DNA of 48,222 nt from Hydrogenophaga sp. GTDB lineage: Bacteria > Pseudomonadota > Gammaproteobacteria > Burkholderiales > Burkholderiaceae_C. How positions within the stretch are numbered: position 1 is the first letter of the stretch; the number at the start of each line of letters is the position of its first letter. Shown here piece by piece: positions 33,912 to 41,579 of the stretch. The stretch lies in contig NZ_JAUSOO010000155.1 of assembly GCF_030656115.1 (NCBI RefSeq), forward strand, positions 1 through 48,222, in the 5' to 3' direction. The notes under the pieces were generated by a model, which saw only the letters and a program-made list of their open reading frames with translations, was not told the origin of the DNA and did no database searches. The translations under genes were made by a program, and so were the position numbers.

Positions 33912-33947
33912 TACCCAAAGTGGGTATGAAAGAACCCAATATGGGTA
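33912..33947 (+). promoter_or_regulatory. Two tandem operator palindromes, 21 bases apart
   Basis: TACCCA-AAG-TGGGTA (33912-33926) and AACCCA-ATA-TGGGTA (33933-33947) are two near-identical palindromes on the same face of the helix (centre spacing 21 bases). They sit over the start of the HTH gene remnant, whose likely ATG at 33941 is inside the second palindrome. Confidence 0.7.
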
Positions 33948-34138
33948 TCAGATCCACCCCATCTTCGTCGACAGCCGAAGCCCTGTTCCCCAAGGTGCGC
34001 CCGCGCGTGCTGGCGGTTCTGATTGGTGGGCCAAACCGCAGCTTTTACACGAACGAGGTGATCGACTTGGCTGGTGCGGGCATGCTCACGGTGCGCAAAT
34101 CCGCGAGATCGCGATGCGCCACCGCGTGGCCGGTGTGA
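33941..34138 (+). pseudogene. 5' fragment of an HTH regulator of an MNT/HepT-type locus
   Basis: The translated start (MGIRSTPSSSTAEALFPKVR, then VLAVLIGGPNRSFYTNEVIDLAG) matches the N-terminal winged-helix part of regulators that accompany MNT-type nucleotidyltransferases. The homology stops at about 34080. There the sequence jumps into another reading frame belonging to the nucleotidyltransferase, so the rest of the regulator is deleted. The palindromes upstream are probably its former operators. Confidence 0.65.
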
Positions 34139-34350
34139 GCGTGTTCGGCTCGGCCATTCATGGTGACGATGTCGAGGGCAGCGATCTGGATGTGCTGGTG
34201 GACCCGACGTCCGCGACCACGCTGCTGGACATTGGCGCGATCAGCTACGAGCTGAAAGCGTTGCTGGGTATGGAGGTGGACGTGTTGACGCCCAATGGTC
34301 TGCCAGACAGCTTTCGCGAGCAGGTGCTTCGCGAGGCGGTGCGGCTGTGA
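34078..34350 (+). pseudogene. MNT-type nucleotidyltransferase without its N-terminus
   Basis: The frame reads ...HGAQIREIAMRHRVAGVSVFGSA, then IHGDDVEGSDLDVLVDP with the GSx10DxD nucleotidyltransferase motif, and LLGMEVDVLTPNGLPDSFRE to a stop at 34350. This is the MNT (MntA-like) antitoxin of HepT/MNT systems. The first ten or so residues are missing because of the deletion joint at about 34080. An internal ATG at 34114 could still start a 78-residue product that keeps the active site. Its stop overlaps a GTG (GTGA) that begins the HepT remnant. Confidence 0.65.
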
Positions 34351-34515
34351 GGCGCCAGCATCCGCTGCGGCGGACTACCTGCAGCACATGGCGCAGGCGA
34401 TTGACAACATCCAGAGCTACACGGCAGGCATGGATGGCACGAGCTTCAAGGCAGACCGCAAAACGCAAGACGCGGTGATCCGCCAGCTGGAGATCATGGG
34501 CAAGGAAAGCGCAGT
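34347..34515 (+). pseudogene. Frameshifted and truncated HepT-like gene
   Basis: GTG at 34347 would start VRRQHPLR, and after a one-base frame change the sequence continues as ADYLQHMAQAIDNIQSYTAG, MDGTSFKADRKTQDAVIRQLEIMGK, typical of the HepT (DUF86) RNase-like toxin. The match ends near 34515; the catalytic RX4-6H part is absent. So the toxin is dead. The 130 bases that follow, up to the next gene, show nothing I can identify. Confidence 0.65.
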
Positions 34516-34645
34516 TGTCGGTACCGACGCCGTCCGTCTTCAACACCCCTCTGCCGGTACACGCCGCAACGCCGCCTCAGGTCTGAAGTCACCGATACTT
34601 CCGCTTCCAGCCGTCGGATCACGCGGCGCCAGTCACTTTCACGCC

Positions 34646-35053
34646 ATGCTCACCAACCTCACCCCCTTTTTGCTCCACTGGGCCATCACCGCCGTTTCGC
34701 TGTGGGTGGCCAGCCACCTGTTCAAAGGCATTCGTTTTGGCAGCACAGGCGCGCTGGTGGTGTCGGCCCTGCTGCTGGGCCTGGCCAACGCGGTGGTGCG
34801 GCCGCTGCTGGTGCTGCTGACGCTGCCGCTGACACTGATCACCTTTGGCCTGTTTTTGCTGGTGATCAACGCGCTGATGCTGTTGCTGGTGGCGAAGCTG
34901 GTGGACGGCTTCAAGGTGGATGGGTTCTGGACGGCGCTGTGGGCGAGCATGTTCATTGCGCTGCTGAGCCTGGTGCTGGGCGCTTTTGTGCTGGGCGGCT
35001 CGCCCGACTTCACCATAGAGACGGGTCCGGCGCCGGGGCAGGTGTGGCTTTGA
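34646..35053 (+). CDS. Phage holin family membrane protein (PF04020-like)
   Basis: The 135-residue protein has four transmembrane helices (FLLHWAITAVSLWVASHLF, GALVVSALLLGLANAVVRPL, LTLPLTLITFGLFLLVINAL, FWTALWASMFIALLSLVLG). It matches the PF04020 family, called holin-like but widespread as chromosomal single genes without phage. No phage genes surround it, so a true holin role is unlikely. The chosen ATG at 34646 fits the N-terminus of the family. Confidence 0.85.
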   Translation: MLTNLTPFLLHWAITAVSLWVASHLFKGIRFGSTGALVVSALLLGLANAVVRPLLVLLTLPLTLITFGLFLLVINALMLLLVAKLVDGFKVDGFWTALWASMFIALLSLVLGAFVLGGSPDFTIETGPAPGQVWL

Positions 35054-35069
35054 ACCGCAGGCGCCACCC

Positions 35070-35393
35070 GTGCCCCGCCACCACCACCACGTTTACGTGA
35101 TTGAGTTGCACCCGGACGTGCTGCTGGAGCCCAGATTTCGCCGCTGCAACCCGGGTTATGTGGTGGGCATGCCCTGTGTGTATGTGGGCATGACGGGGCT
35201 GGACCCGGACGTGCGGTTTGACAAACACAAAGCGGGCATACAGGCCAACACCTACGCGATGAAATACGGCCTGCGCCTGCTGCCCGACCTGTACGAGGGC
35301 TTCAACCCCATGACGTACAAGGTGGCACAGGTGCGCGAGGTGGAGATGGGCATTGACCTGCGCTCAGCCGGGTTTGGGGTGTGGCAGGCCTGA
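35070..35393 (+). CDS. Small GIY-YIG-like protein
   Basis: The 107-residue frame starts with GTG. HHVYVIEL near the start and CVYVGMTGLDPDVRFDKHKA (residues 37-56) look like the two strands and first helix of the GIY-YIG nuclease fold, with Val-Tyr replacing the classical tyrosine pairs. A catalytic Glu cannot be placed with confidence. It follows the holin-like gene by 16 bases on the same strand. The assignment is tentative. Confidence 0.6.
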   Translation: MPRHHHHVYVIELHPDVLLEPRFRRCNPGYVVGMPCVYVGMTGLDPDVRFDKHKAGIQANTYAMKYGLRLLPDLYEGFNPMTYKVAQVREVEMGIDLRSAGFGVWQA

Positions 35394-35437
35394 GAGGCTT
35401 TCGCAAAGGTACCCGCTGGCCGCTCCCGCTGTGGCCG

Positions 35438-36241
35438 TCAGAGCCTGGTGCGGGCCTCGGCCATGGCTGCGCGCACGGCGTTGACCACGGCTTCAGGCTT
35501 TTCGAGGGGTATGGCGTGGCCACTCTCTACCCAAACCTGCTTGGCGTTGGGGTACATGTGGGCCATGTCTTGGCGCATGGCATTGGAAAATTGGGCCAGT
35601 TCGGAGGTTTCTTTCATGGGCTCGGCGGCACTGAGCACATACACCGGCATGTCGGTGACGGTGGGCAGCGACAGCACCTGCTGGCCGGTCTGGGTCAGGC
35701 CGTCCAACTCGTTTTTGGCGGTGCCGGTGATCAGTGCTTTGGCCATGCCACGGACCAGCAGTGACTGGCTCTCAATGGCCCCGGCACCTTCCAGTTGCCT
35801 GGGGTGGGTCGAATCGACCAGCACCAGGGCCGCCACCTCTTGCCGGTATTTGCGCGCAAACAACTGCATGTAGAGGCCGCCCAACGAGTGGCCAACCAGA
35901 ACATAAGGCGGCTGCATGCCTTGCAGCAGCAAGGTTCTGCGCAGCTCTTGAACGATGTGTTCGCCATCGCGCGGGGTGTCGGCGGGTGCGCTTTTGCCCA
36001 AACCTGGCCGGTTGTAGGCAAAGTAGGCCGTGCCCGCAGGCAGGGCTGGCAAGACTTTGCCCCACCACGCCATATGGCCGCCCAGCCCGTTTTCAAACAC
36101 GACGACGGGCCCAGCCCCTGGTTGGACCACCATTTCCAGCGGGCGGGCATCCACTTGCCTGATTTGGGCCCCGGGCATTCCGGCACAACCAGCAAGCAAG
36201 ACGGCGGCAAAAAAGGCGGCTGCGCGGCGCAGGGTCTTCAT
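35438..36241 (-). CDS. Exported alpha/beta hydrolase lipoprotein
   Basis: From the ATG at 36241 the protein begins MKTLRRAAAFFAAVLLAGCA, a lipoprotein signal with lipobox LAGC. An ATG at 36250 would add three residues. The alpha/beta-hydrolase core follows: VVVFENGLGGHMAWWGKVLP, AYNRPGLGKSAP, the nucleophile elbow VLVGHSLGGLYMQLF, VLVDSTHP and a C-terminal VESGHAIPLEKPEAV with the catalytic His. The substrate is unknown. The 226 bases upstream of the start carry its promoter; an ATCTA/TAGAT inverted repeat at 36340-36355 is the only structure seen there. Confidence 0.88.
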   Translation of the reverse strand: MKTLRRAAAFFAAVLLAGCAGMPGAQIRQVDARPLEMVVQPGAGPVVVFENGLGGHMAWWGKVLPALPAGTAYFAYNRPGLGKSAPADTPRDGEHIVQELRRTLLLQGMQPPYVLVGHSLGGLYMQLFARKYRQEVAALVLVDSTHPRQLEGAGAIESQSLLVRGMAKALITGTAKNELDGLTQTGQQVLSLPTVTDMPVYVLSAAEPMKETSELAQFSNAMRQDMAHMYPNAKQVWVESGHAIPLEKPEAVVNAVRAAMAEARTRL

Positions 36242-36467
36242 GGGGTTCATGGGCGTTTTGAGAGGCTGGGTTTTCAGGGTGCTGGCCGCAGGCTTGCGAG
36301 CATTGCCCGATCGTAACCATGCACTTATTGCCAAACAACATCTATATTTTTAGATGATTCATACAAAAATGCATGAACAAACACGGCAACCGCGGGGTCT
36401 GGACGGCATGGCGGCCCGTCCGTTCTTTGCACAGGTTCCACGTTCAAAAGGACCTGCTCACCCGGGC

Positions 36468-36962
36468 TCAAAGGCCCTGCGGTCGGCTCGGTATGTTGGC
36501 GCTGTAGATCAGCTCGACGGTTTTGCCGTCGGCCATCAACAGTTGCACGGTCATGCGGCGGTAGGCCCACAGCAGATCCACGGTGCCCAACGCTGGCACC
36601 GGGCGCGAAGCGGCGCTCACGGGCAATCCGTAGCTTGCGCGCAGCGAGGTCTGCAAGGTTTTCAGCAGCGCCTGGGTGCGCTCGCGGGTGGCGGGCTGGG
36701 CGCGCAGGTGGATGCGCTGCAGGCGCTCGGCCTCGAAGTGGTAGGTGGCAGAGAAGGTTTCGTCGGCAATGGGCGTGGCCGGAATTTCAAGCAAGGCGCT
36801 GGGGTCCACCGCGCGCTGGGCGGGTGTGGTTTCGCGGGCTTGCGGCATGAGGGCGCGAATGTCGGCTGGGCTGGCCAGCATCGGTGCGTCTCGCCACAGC
36901 GTTTGCGCCGTGGCGCCCCATGCCATGCTGGCCAGCACGAGGCTGGTGAGAAGTTGTTTCAT
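36468..36962 (-). CDS. Exported hypothetical protein
   Basis: I do not recognise a family. The 164-residue protein has a clear signal peptide (MKQLLTSLVLASMAWGATAQ, cleavage after ATA/AQ) and a soluble domain with SATYHFEAERLQRIHLRAQP and TVDLLWAYRRMTVQLLMADG, suggesting a small beta-rich periplasmic domain. It ends 227 bases ahead of the lipoprotein hydrolase start and is on the same strand, but a shared transcript is uncertain. Confidence 0.72.
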   Translation of the reverse strand: MKQLLTSLVLASMAWGATAQTLWRDAPMLASPADIRALMPQARETTPAQRAVDPSALLEIPATPIADETFSATYHFEAERLQRIHLRAQPATRERTQALLKTLQTSLRASYGLPVSAASRPVPALGTVDLLWAYRRMTVQLLMADGKTVELIYSANIPSRPQGL

Positions 36963-37086
36963 GGGGGCTAGTGTGACGCAAGCGCCCGCTGAGGGCGTGT
37001 TGGGGATCGGAATCCCGGCTGCGACACCCAGGCACCCCGGTTGGCCTGGTGCCCCACACGCTCCGCGTTGCTCGGGGCTGACCAGC

Positions 37087-38232
37087 TCAATCGCGCAGAA
37101 AACCCAGCAGCGCTGCGTTGAAGGCCTGCGGGTGCGACACGTTCAGCCCGTGCGGTGCCCCGCTCACCGCCACCCACTGGCTGTGGGGCACGGCGCGGTG
37201 GGTGCGCAGGCCCGAGCCTTCCATGGGCACAACCGCGTCGGCATCGCCGTGGATCACCAGCGTGGGCACGGTGATGCGCTTCAGGTCTTCGCGAAAGTCG
37301 GTGGTGGCGAACGCTTCCATGCAGGCCAATGCGGCGTGTTGTGCCGACTGTTCGCACAGCGCGATGGTGTCGGCGCGCTGCGACTCGGTGACCTGCAGCA
37401 CGCCATGGGCCGAGAAGAAGTCTCGGGTGAACTGGTCAAAGTAGGCGCTTCGGTCGCGCTGGAAAGCGGCTTTCTTGTCTTGCGCAAGCTCGGGCGTCAG
37501 CGGCCCTTCGGGGTTGCTGGGCGACTGCAGGAGGCACGGGGGAACGGCCGCGGCAAACACCACGCTGTGCAAGCGCGATTCGCCGTGCCGCGCGATGTAG
37601 CGCGCCACTTCGCCGCCACCCATGGAAAAGCCCACCAGCGTCACCTGTTGCAGGGCGCATTGCTCCAACACGTGCTGCAGGTCGTCGGCCAGCGTGTCGT
37701 AGCTGTAGCCGGTGTCGGGCTTGTCGGACTGGCCGAAGCCGCGCCGGTCGTAGGCCACCACCCGGTAGCCGGCGGCTTGCAGCACCGGCACCTGCGCCGC
37801 CCAGGCCTGGGCCGACAGGGGCCAGCCGTGGATGAGCACCACCGGGCGGCCACTGCCACCGCTGTCTTCAATGTGCAGGCGCACGCTGGACGCAGGCGCT
37901 GCATCGGCTGCTGCGGGGTTGCCCAGGCTGGTGTTGGCGCCAGCGGCGGCGCCCCCCAGTGAGCCGGCCACGGCACCCAAAGCGCCTCCGACCACCAGCC
38001 CGGCGGGCCCAGCCACCCCGGCGCCGATGGCCGCGCCCGTGGCCATGCCGGCCACCAGGCCGCCCGCCAGAAACACCGAATCGGCTTCGCGCTCCGCTTC
38101 CTGGGGTTCCAGCGCCGTCTGGGCTGCGGGGTCCGGGTCTTGCGACGGAATGCCGTGGCCGGGGCGGGCTTGCTCGACGAGGTCTTCGTCTACAACGGGG
38201 GCGGGGGTGGTTGGGCTGGTGAGGGGGTTCAT
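37087..38232 (-). CDS. Glycine-zipper/haloperoxidase-like alpha/beta hydrolase fusion
   Basis: AGGAG sits six bases before the ATG at 38232, so I use that start (381 residues) rather than the longer frame. Residues 54-100 form a glycine/alanine-rich segment (GLVAGMATGAAIGAGVAGPA, LVVGGALGAVAGSLGGAAAG) that resembles glycine-zipper membrane segments. From about residue 115 there is a non-haem haloperoxidase-type hydrolase: VVLIHGWPLSAQAW, YDRRGFGQSDKPD, the elbow LVGFSMGGGE, IHGDADAVVPMEG and a final GAPHGLNVSH. An unusual combination; the zipper may place the hydrolase at a membrane. There is no signal peptide. Confidence 0.86.
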   Translation of the reverse strand: MNPLTSPTTPAPVVDEDLVEQARPGHGIPSQDPDPAAQTALEPQEAEREADSVFLAGGLVAGMATGAAIGAGVAGPAGLVVGGALGAVAGSLGGAAAGANTSLGNPAAADAAPASSVRLHIEDSGGSGRPVVLIHGWPLSAQAWAAQVPVLQAAGYRVVAYDRRGFGQSDKPDTGYSYDTLADDLQHVLEQCALQQVTLVGFSMGGGEVARYIARHGESRLHSVVFAAAVPPCLLQSPSNPEGPLTPELAQDKKAAFQRDRSAYFDQFTRDFFSAHGVLQVTESQRADTIALCEQSAQHAALACMEAFATTDFREDLKRITVPTLVIHGDADAVVPMEGSGLRTHRAVPHSQWVAVSGAPHGLNVSHPQAFNAALLGFLRD

Positions 38233-38440
38233 GCTGCGCTCCTGGGTGCGTTGACGGCGGAAGAACCGCAGCGCTGGTGCGGTTGCCGTTGGTGCCACGT
38301 TATGTCGGTGGGGGTTCCCATGTCCGTGCGGCAGCGAACGGTGGTGATGGCGGCAACCCTCTGACCAGTGCTGCTATCTTCGTGCCATAAAGAGCCCTTT
38401 TTTTCAGAGGGGTGGGTAGCCAACCATCAGGAGCAACAAC

Positions 38441-40585
38441 ATGAATGAACCACTCAGCCTGCACCGCTGGCGATTTTTTCGCACCGGCGGTTTCGACCAG
38501 GTGCGCATGGAAACGGCCGACGACTTGCGGCACCTGGCCGAGCTGGACCAGAAACTTTGGGCGGTTTTGGCGTGCCCCGCTGCGGGGCTGGAATTTGATG
38601 AACAGACGCTGCGCCTGATCGATGGCAACGCCGACGGCAACATTCGCGCGCTCGAGTTGCGCACTGCGGTGCAATGGGTGTGCGAGCGGCTGCGCGACCC
38701 GGGCGTGTTGTTCCAGCCTGGCAGCCAGGTGGCGCTGGCGAACCTGAACGACTCAGACGCTGACGGCGCGGGCCTGCTGGCGGCGGCCCAAGAGGTGTTG
38801 GAGCGTGTGGGGCGCGCCGGGGCGACCGAGGTGTCGCTGGCGGATCTGGCCGACACTGCCCTGCTCTTTCCCGCCAACCGGTTCAACGGCGACGGTGTGG
38901 TGCCGCCGGCGCTGGCCGACAATGAGGCGGTTCGTGCCTTGGTTGAGGCGGTGGTGGGCCACGCGGGTGGCCTGCCCGACCGCAGTGGCGAAGCGGGGGT
39001 TTCGCTGGACACGCTGAACGCCTTTCTGGCGGTGGCCGACGCGGTGCGCCAGTGGCGTGCCCGCGCCGCCGACGATGCGGCGCAGGTGCTGGCCTTTGGC
39101 GATGACACGGCGGCCGCTTTGGCGGCCTTCGATGCGGTCCAAGTCAAAGTGGAAGACCACTTCACGCGCTGCCGCCTGGCGGCGTTTGATGCGCGGGCGG
39201 TGGTGGCCTTGAACCCTGCTGATACCGACTACACCGGCATGGCGGCCCTGCCCTTGAGCGAAGCCCGCGCCGAGGTGGCGGCGTTGCCGTTGGCTGAGGT
39301 GGTGCCCGGTGACACGCTGCCTTTGGTGGAGGGCATCAACCCCGCCTGGCAACACGCCATGGCCGCTTTGCGCCAGCAGGTGGTGGTGCCGGTGTTGGGC
39401 GAGCGCACCACCCTGACCTGGGCCGAGTGGCAGCAACTGAGCGCCCGCCTGAGCGCTTACCGCGGCTGGCAGGCGGCCAAGCCTGCGTCGGCGCTGGCCG
39501 ACTGCGCGGCGGCCGACCTGGACCGGCTGCTGGCGCCCGACACGGTGGCGGCGCTCACCGCGCTGATCGCACAAGATGCCGAATCGGCCACCGATGCCAC
39601 CCGCGTGGATGCGCTGAACAAGCTGCTGCACCTGCGCCGCGATCTGGTGACGTTGCTGCGCAACTTTGTGAACCTGAGCGATTTTTACGATGATGGGCAA
39701 AGCGCCATCTTTCAGGCTGGCACGCTGTACATAGACCGGCGCAGCTGCACCCTGTGCCTGCGCGTTAACGACATGGCGCGGCACGCGGCGCTGGCGCCGT
39801 TGTCGGGTGCGTATTTGGTGTACTGCCAATGCGTCCGCCAGGGCGAAGCGCCCATGACCATCGTGGCGGCCATGACCGGCGGCGAAGCCGACGAGATGAT
39901 GGTGCCGGGGCGCAACGGGGTGTTTTACGACCGGCAAGGCCGCGACTGGAGCGCCAGTGTGGTGAAGGTGGTGGAGGCGCCGATCAGCGTGCGGCAGGCG
40001 TTTTGGTCGCCCTACCAACGCGTGGCCCGCATGATCGGCAACCAGATCCAGAAGTTGGCGGCAGACCGCGACAAGGACGTGGAAGCCCAGTCGGCCGCGC
40101 GCGTGACCACCGTGGGCAGCCAGGCCGCAGCGCCGGCCGATGGCGCCAAACAGCAGGCTTTTGACATTGCCAAGTTCGCCGGTATTTTTGCGGCCATGGG
40201 TTTGGCGGTGGGCGCGCTGGGCACCGCCTTGGTGGCGGTGGTCACCGGCTTTTTCGGCTTGCCGGCCTGGCAAATGCCGCTGGTGGTGCTGGGGTTGGTG
40301 TTGTTGGTGTCGGGGCCGTCCATGCTGCTGGCGTGGTTGAAACTGCGCCAGCGCAACCTCGGGCCGTTGCTCGATGCCAACGGCTGGGCGGTGAACATCC
40401 GGGCGCGCATCAACGTCCCGTTTGGCACCTCACTCACCGGCGTGGCGCAATTGCCCGAAGGCTCTGAGCGCTCGCTGCAAGACCCCTACGCCGACGCCGC
40501 CAGCCCGTGGCCCTGGTGGCTGCTGCTGGCGGTGTTGATGGCGGGGCTGTATGTGGTCTGGAAGCAAGGCTGGCTCACGGGCTGA
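38441..40585 (+). CDS. Large EF-hand-containing membrane protein of unknown function
   Basis: The 714-residue protein is unfamiliar. Residues 61-72 (DGNADGNIRALE) match the 12-residue EF-hand calcium loop perfectly, and two more degenerate loops occur near 104 (DSDADGAG) and 148 (NGDGVV). The middle is helical, followed by two cysteine pairs (SCTLC, YCQC) around residues 435-465. Three membrane helices come near the C-terminus (FAAMGLAVGALGTALVAVVT, LVVLGLVLLVSGPSMLLAWL, WWLLLAVLMAGLYVVW). The gene has GGAG ahead of its start and is divergent from the hydrolase. The 208 bases between them are presumed promoter. A calcium-responsive envelope role is only a suggestion. Confidence 0.85.
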   Translation: MNEPLSLHRWRFFRTGGFDQVRMETADDLRHLAELDQKLWAVLACPAAGLEFDEQTLRLIDGNADGNIRALELRTAVQWVCERLRDPGVLFQPGSQVALANLNDSDADGAGLLAAAQEVLERVGRAGATEVSLADLADTALLFPANRFNGDGVVPPALADNEAVRALVEAVVGHAGGLPDRSGEAGVSLDTLNAFLAVADAVRQWRARAADDAAQVLAFGDDTAAALAAFDAVQVKVEDHFTRCRLAAFDARAVVALNPADTDYTGMAALPLSEARAEVAALPLAEVVPGDTLPLVEGINPAWQHAMAALRQQVVVPVLGERTTLTWAEWQQLSARLSAYRGWQAAKPASALADCAAADLDRLLAPDTVAALTALIAQDAESATDATRVDALNKLLHLRRDLVTLLRNFVNLSDFYDDGQSAIFQAGTLYIDRRSCTLCLRVNDMARHAALAPLSGAYLVYCQCVRQGEAPMTIVAAMTGGEADEMMVPGRNGVFYDRQGRDWSASVVKVVEAPISVRQAFWSPYQRVARMIGNQIQKLAADRDKDVEAQSAARVTTVGSQAAAPADGAKQQAFDIAKFAGIFAAMGLAVGALGTALVAVVTGFFGLPAWQMPLVVLGLVLLVSGPSMLLAWLKLRQRNLGPLLDANGWAVNIRARINVPFGTSLTGVAQLPEGSERSLQDPYADAASPWPWWLLLAVLMAGLYVVWKQGWLTG

Positions 40586-40603
40586 GCCAGCGGCCACGGC
40601 CGT

Positions 40604-41428
40604 TCAATGCCGCTCGGGCACCTGCTCGGATTCTTCACCCCACACGCGGTTGATGCAGCGCCCGCGTTGCACGGCCGGGCGCGCGGCGATGGACACGGCC
40701 CAGCGCTGCACGTGGGTGTATTCGTGCACCGATAGAAACTCACCCGCGTTGTAGGCCTTGCCCTCCACCATCAAGCCGTACCAGGGGTAGATGGCGATGT
40801 CGGCAATGCTGTAGTCGTCTCCGGCCATGTAGGTGTGCATGGCCAGGTGGCGGTTGAGCACGTCAAGCTGGCGCTTGACTTCCATGGCGAAGCGGTTGAT
40901 GGGGTATTCGAACTTCTCGGGGGCGTAGGCGTAGAAGTGCCCGAAGCCGCCGCCGAGGTAAGGCGCGGAACCCATTTGCCAGAACAGCCAGTTGAGCGCT
41001 TCGGTGCGCGGGCCGTGGGCCTTGGGCAACAAGGCGCCAAACTTTTCGGCCAGATACAGCAGGATGGCGCCGGACTCGAACACGCGCGTGGGCGGCTCGG
41101 TGCTGCGGTCGAGCAGGGCCGGAATTTTGGAATTGGGGTTGACCTCGACAAAGCCGCTGGAGAACTGGTCGCCGTCGCTGATTTTGATGAGCCAGGCGTC
41201 GTATTCGGCGCCGGTGTGGCCCAGGGCGAGCAGCTCTTCGAGCATCACCGTGACCTTCACGCCGTTGGGCGTGGCCATGGAGTACAGCTGCAGCGGGTGC
41301 TGGCCCACGGGCAGGGCTTTGTCGTGCGTGGGGCCGGCGATGGGGCGGTTGATGTTGGCAAATTTGCCGCCGCTGGCCTGGTCCCAGGTCCAGACGGTGG
41401 GCGGTGTGTAGGGGGTTTTGTCGGTCAT
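40604..41428 (-). CDS. yghU: Glutathione S-transferase-like disulfide-bond oxidoreductase YghU
   Basis: The 274-residue protein matches YghU, a glutathione-dependent disulfide reductase of the Nu-class GST fold. It has the family N-terminus (TPPTVWTWDQASGGKFANIN-RP), the thioredoxin-like domain with LYSMATPNGVKVTVMLEEL (Thr-Asn in place of the classical Tyr/Ser, as in YghU), NPNSKIPAL and ESGAILLYLAEK for glutathione binding, and a C-terminal helical domain with YSIADIAIYPW. It is cytoplasmic. The neighbours are unrelated. Confidence 0.93.
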   Translation of the reverse strand: MTDKTPYTPPTVWTWDQASGGKFANINRPIAGPTHDKALPVGQHPLQLYSMATPNGVKVTVMLEELLALGHTGAEYDAWLIKISDGDQFSSGFVEVNPNSKIPALLDRSTEPPTRVFESGAILLYLAEKFGALLPKAHGPRTEALNWLFWQMGSAPYLGGGFGHFYAYAPEKFEYPINRFAMEVKRQLDVLNRHLAMHTYMAGDDYSIADIAIYPWYGLMVEGKAYNAGEFLSVHEYTHVQRWAVSIAARPAVQRGRCINRVWGEESEQVPERH

Positions 41429-41579
41429 GGTGGAAGTGGGTTCGTTGAGGGCGGCACGGCGAAAGGGGTCTGACGGCGCACCGAACGGAAACCGGATCGT
41501 AAGCCGGGTGGCCCCTGTCTGCAGCGCAGCGGGCCGACAGCCACGCCAACCCAGGCTTGCCGTCGGTACCGGCAGCGCA

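Noticed and set aside
34646..35053. A holin-family gene as a sign of a prophage
   Set aside because: No integrase, terminase, capsid or lysis genes are nearby. PF04020 proteins are common single chromosomal genes.
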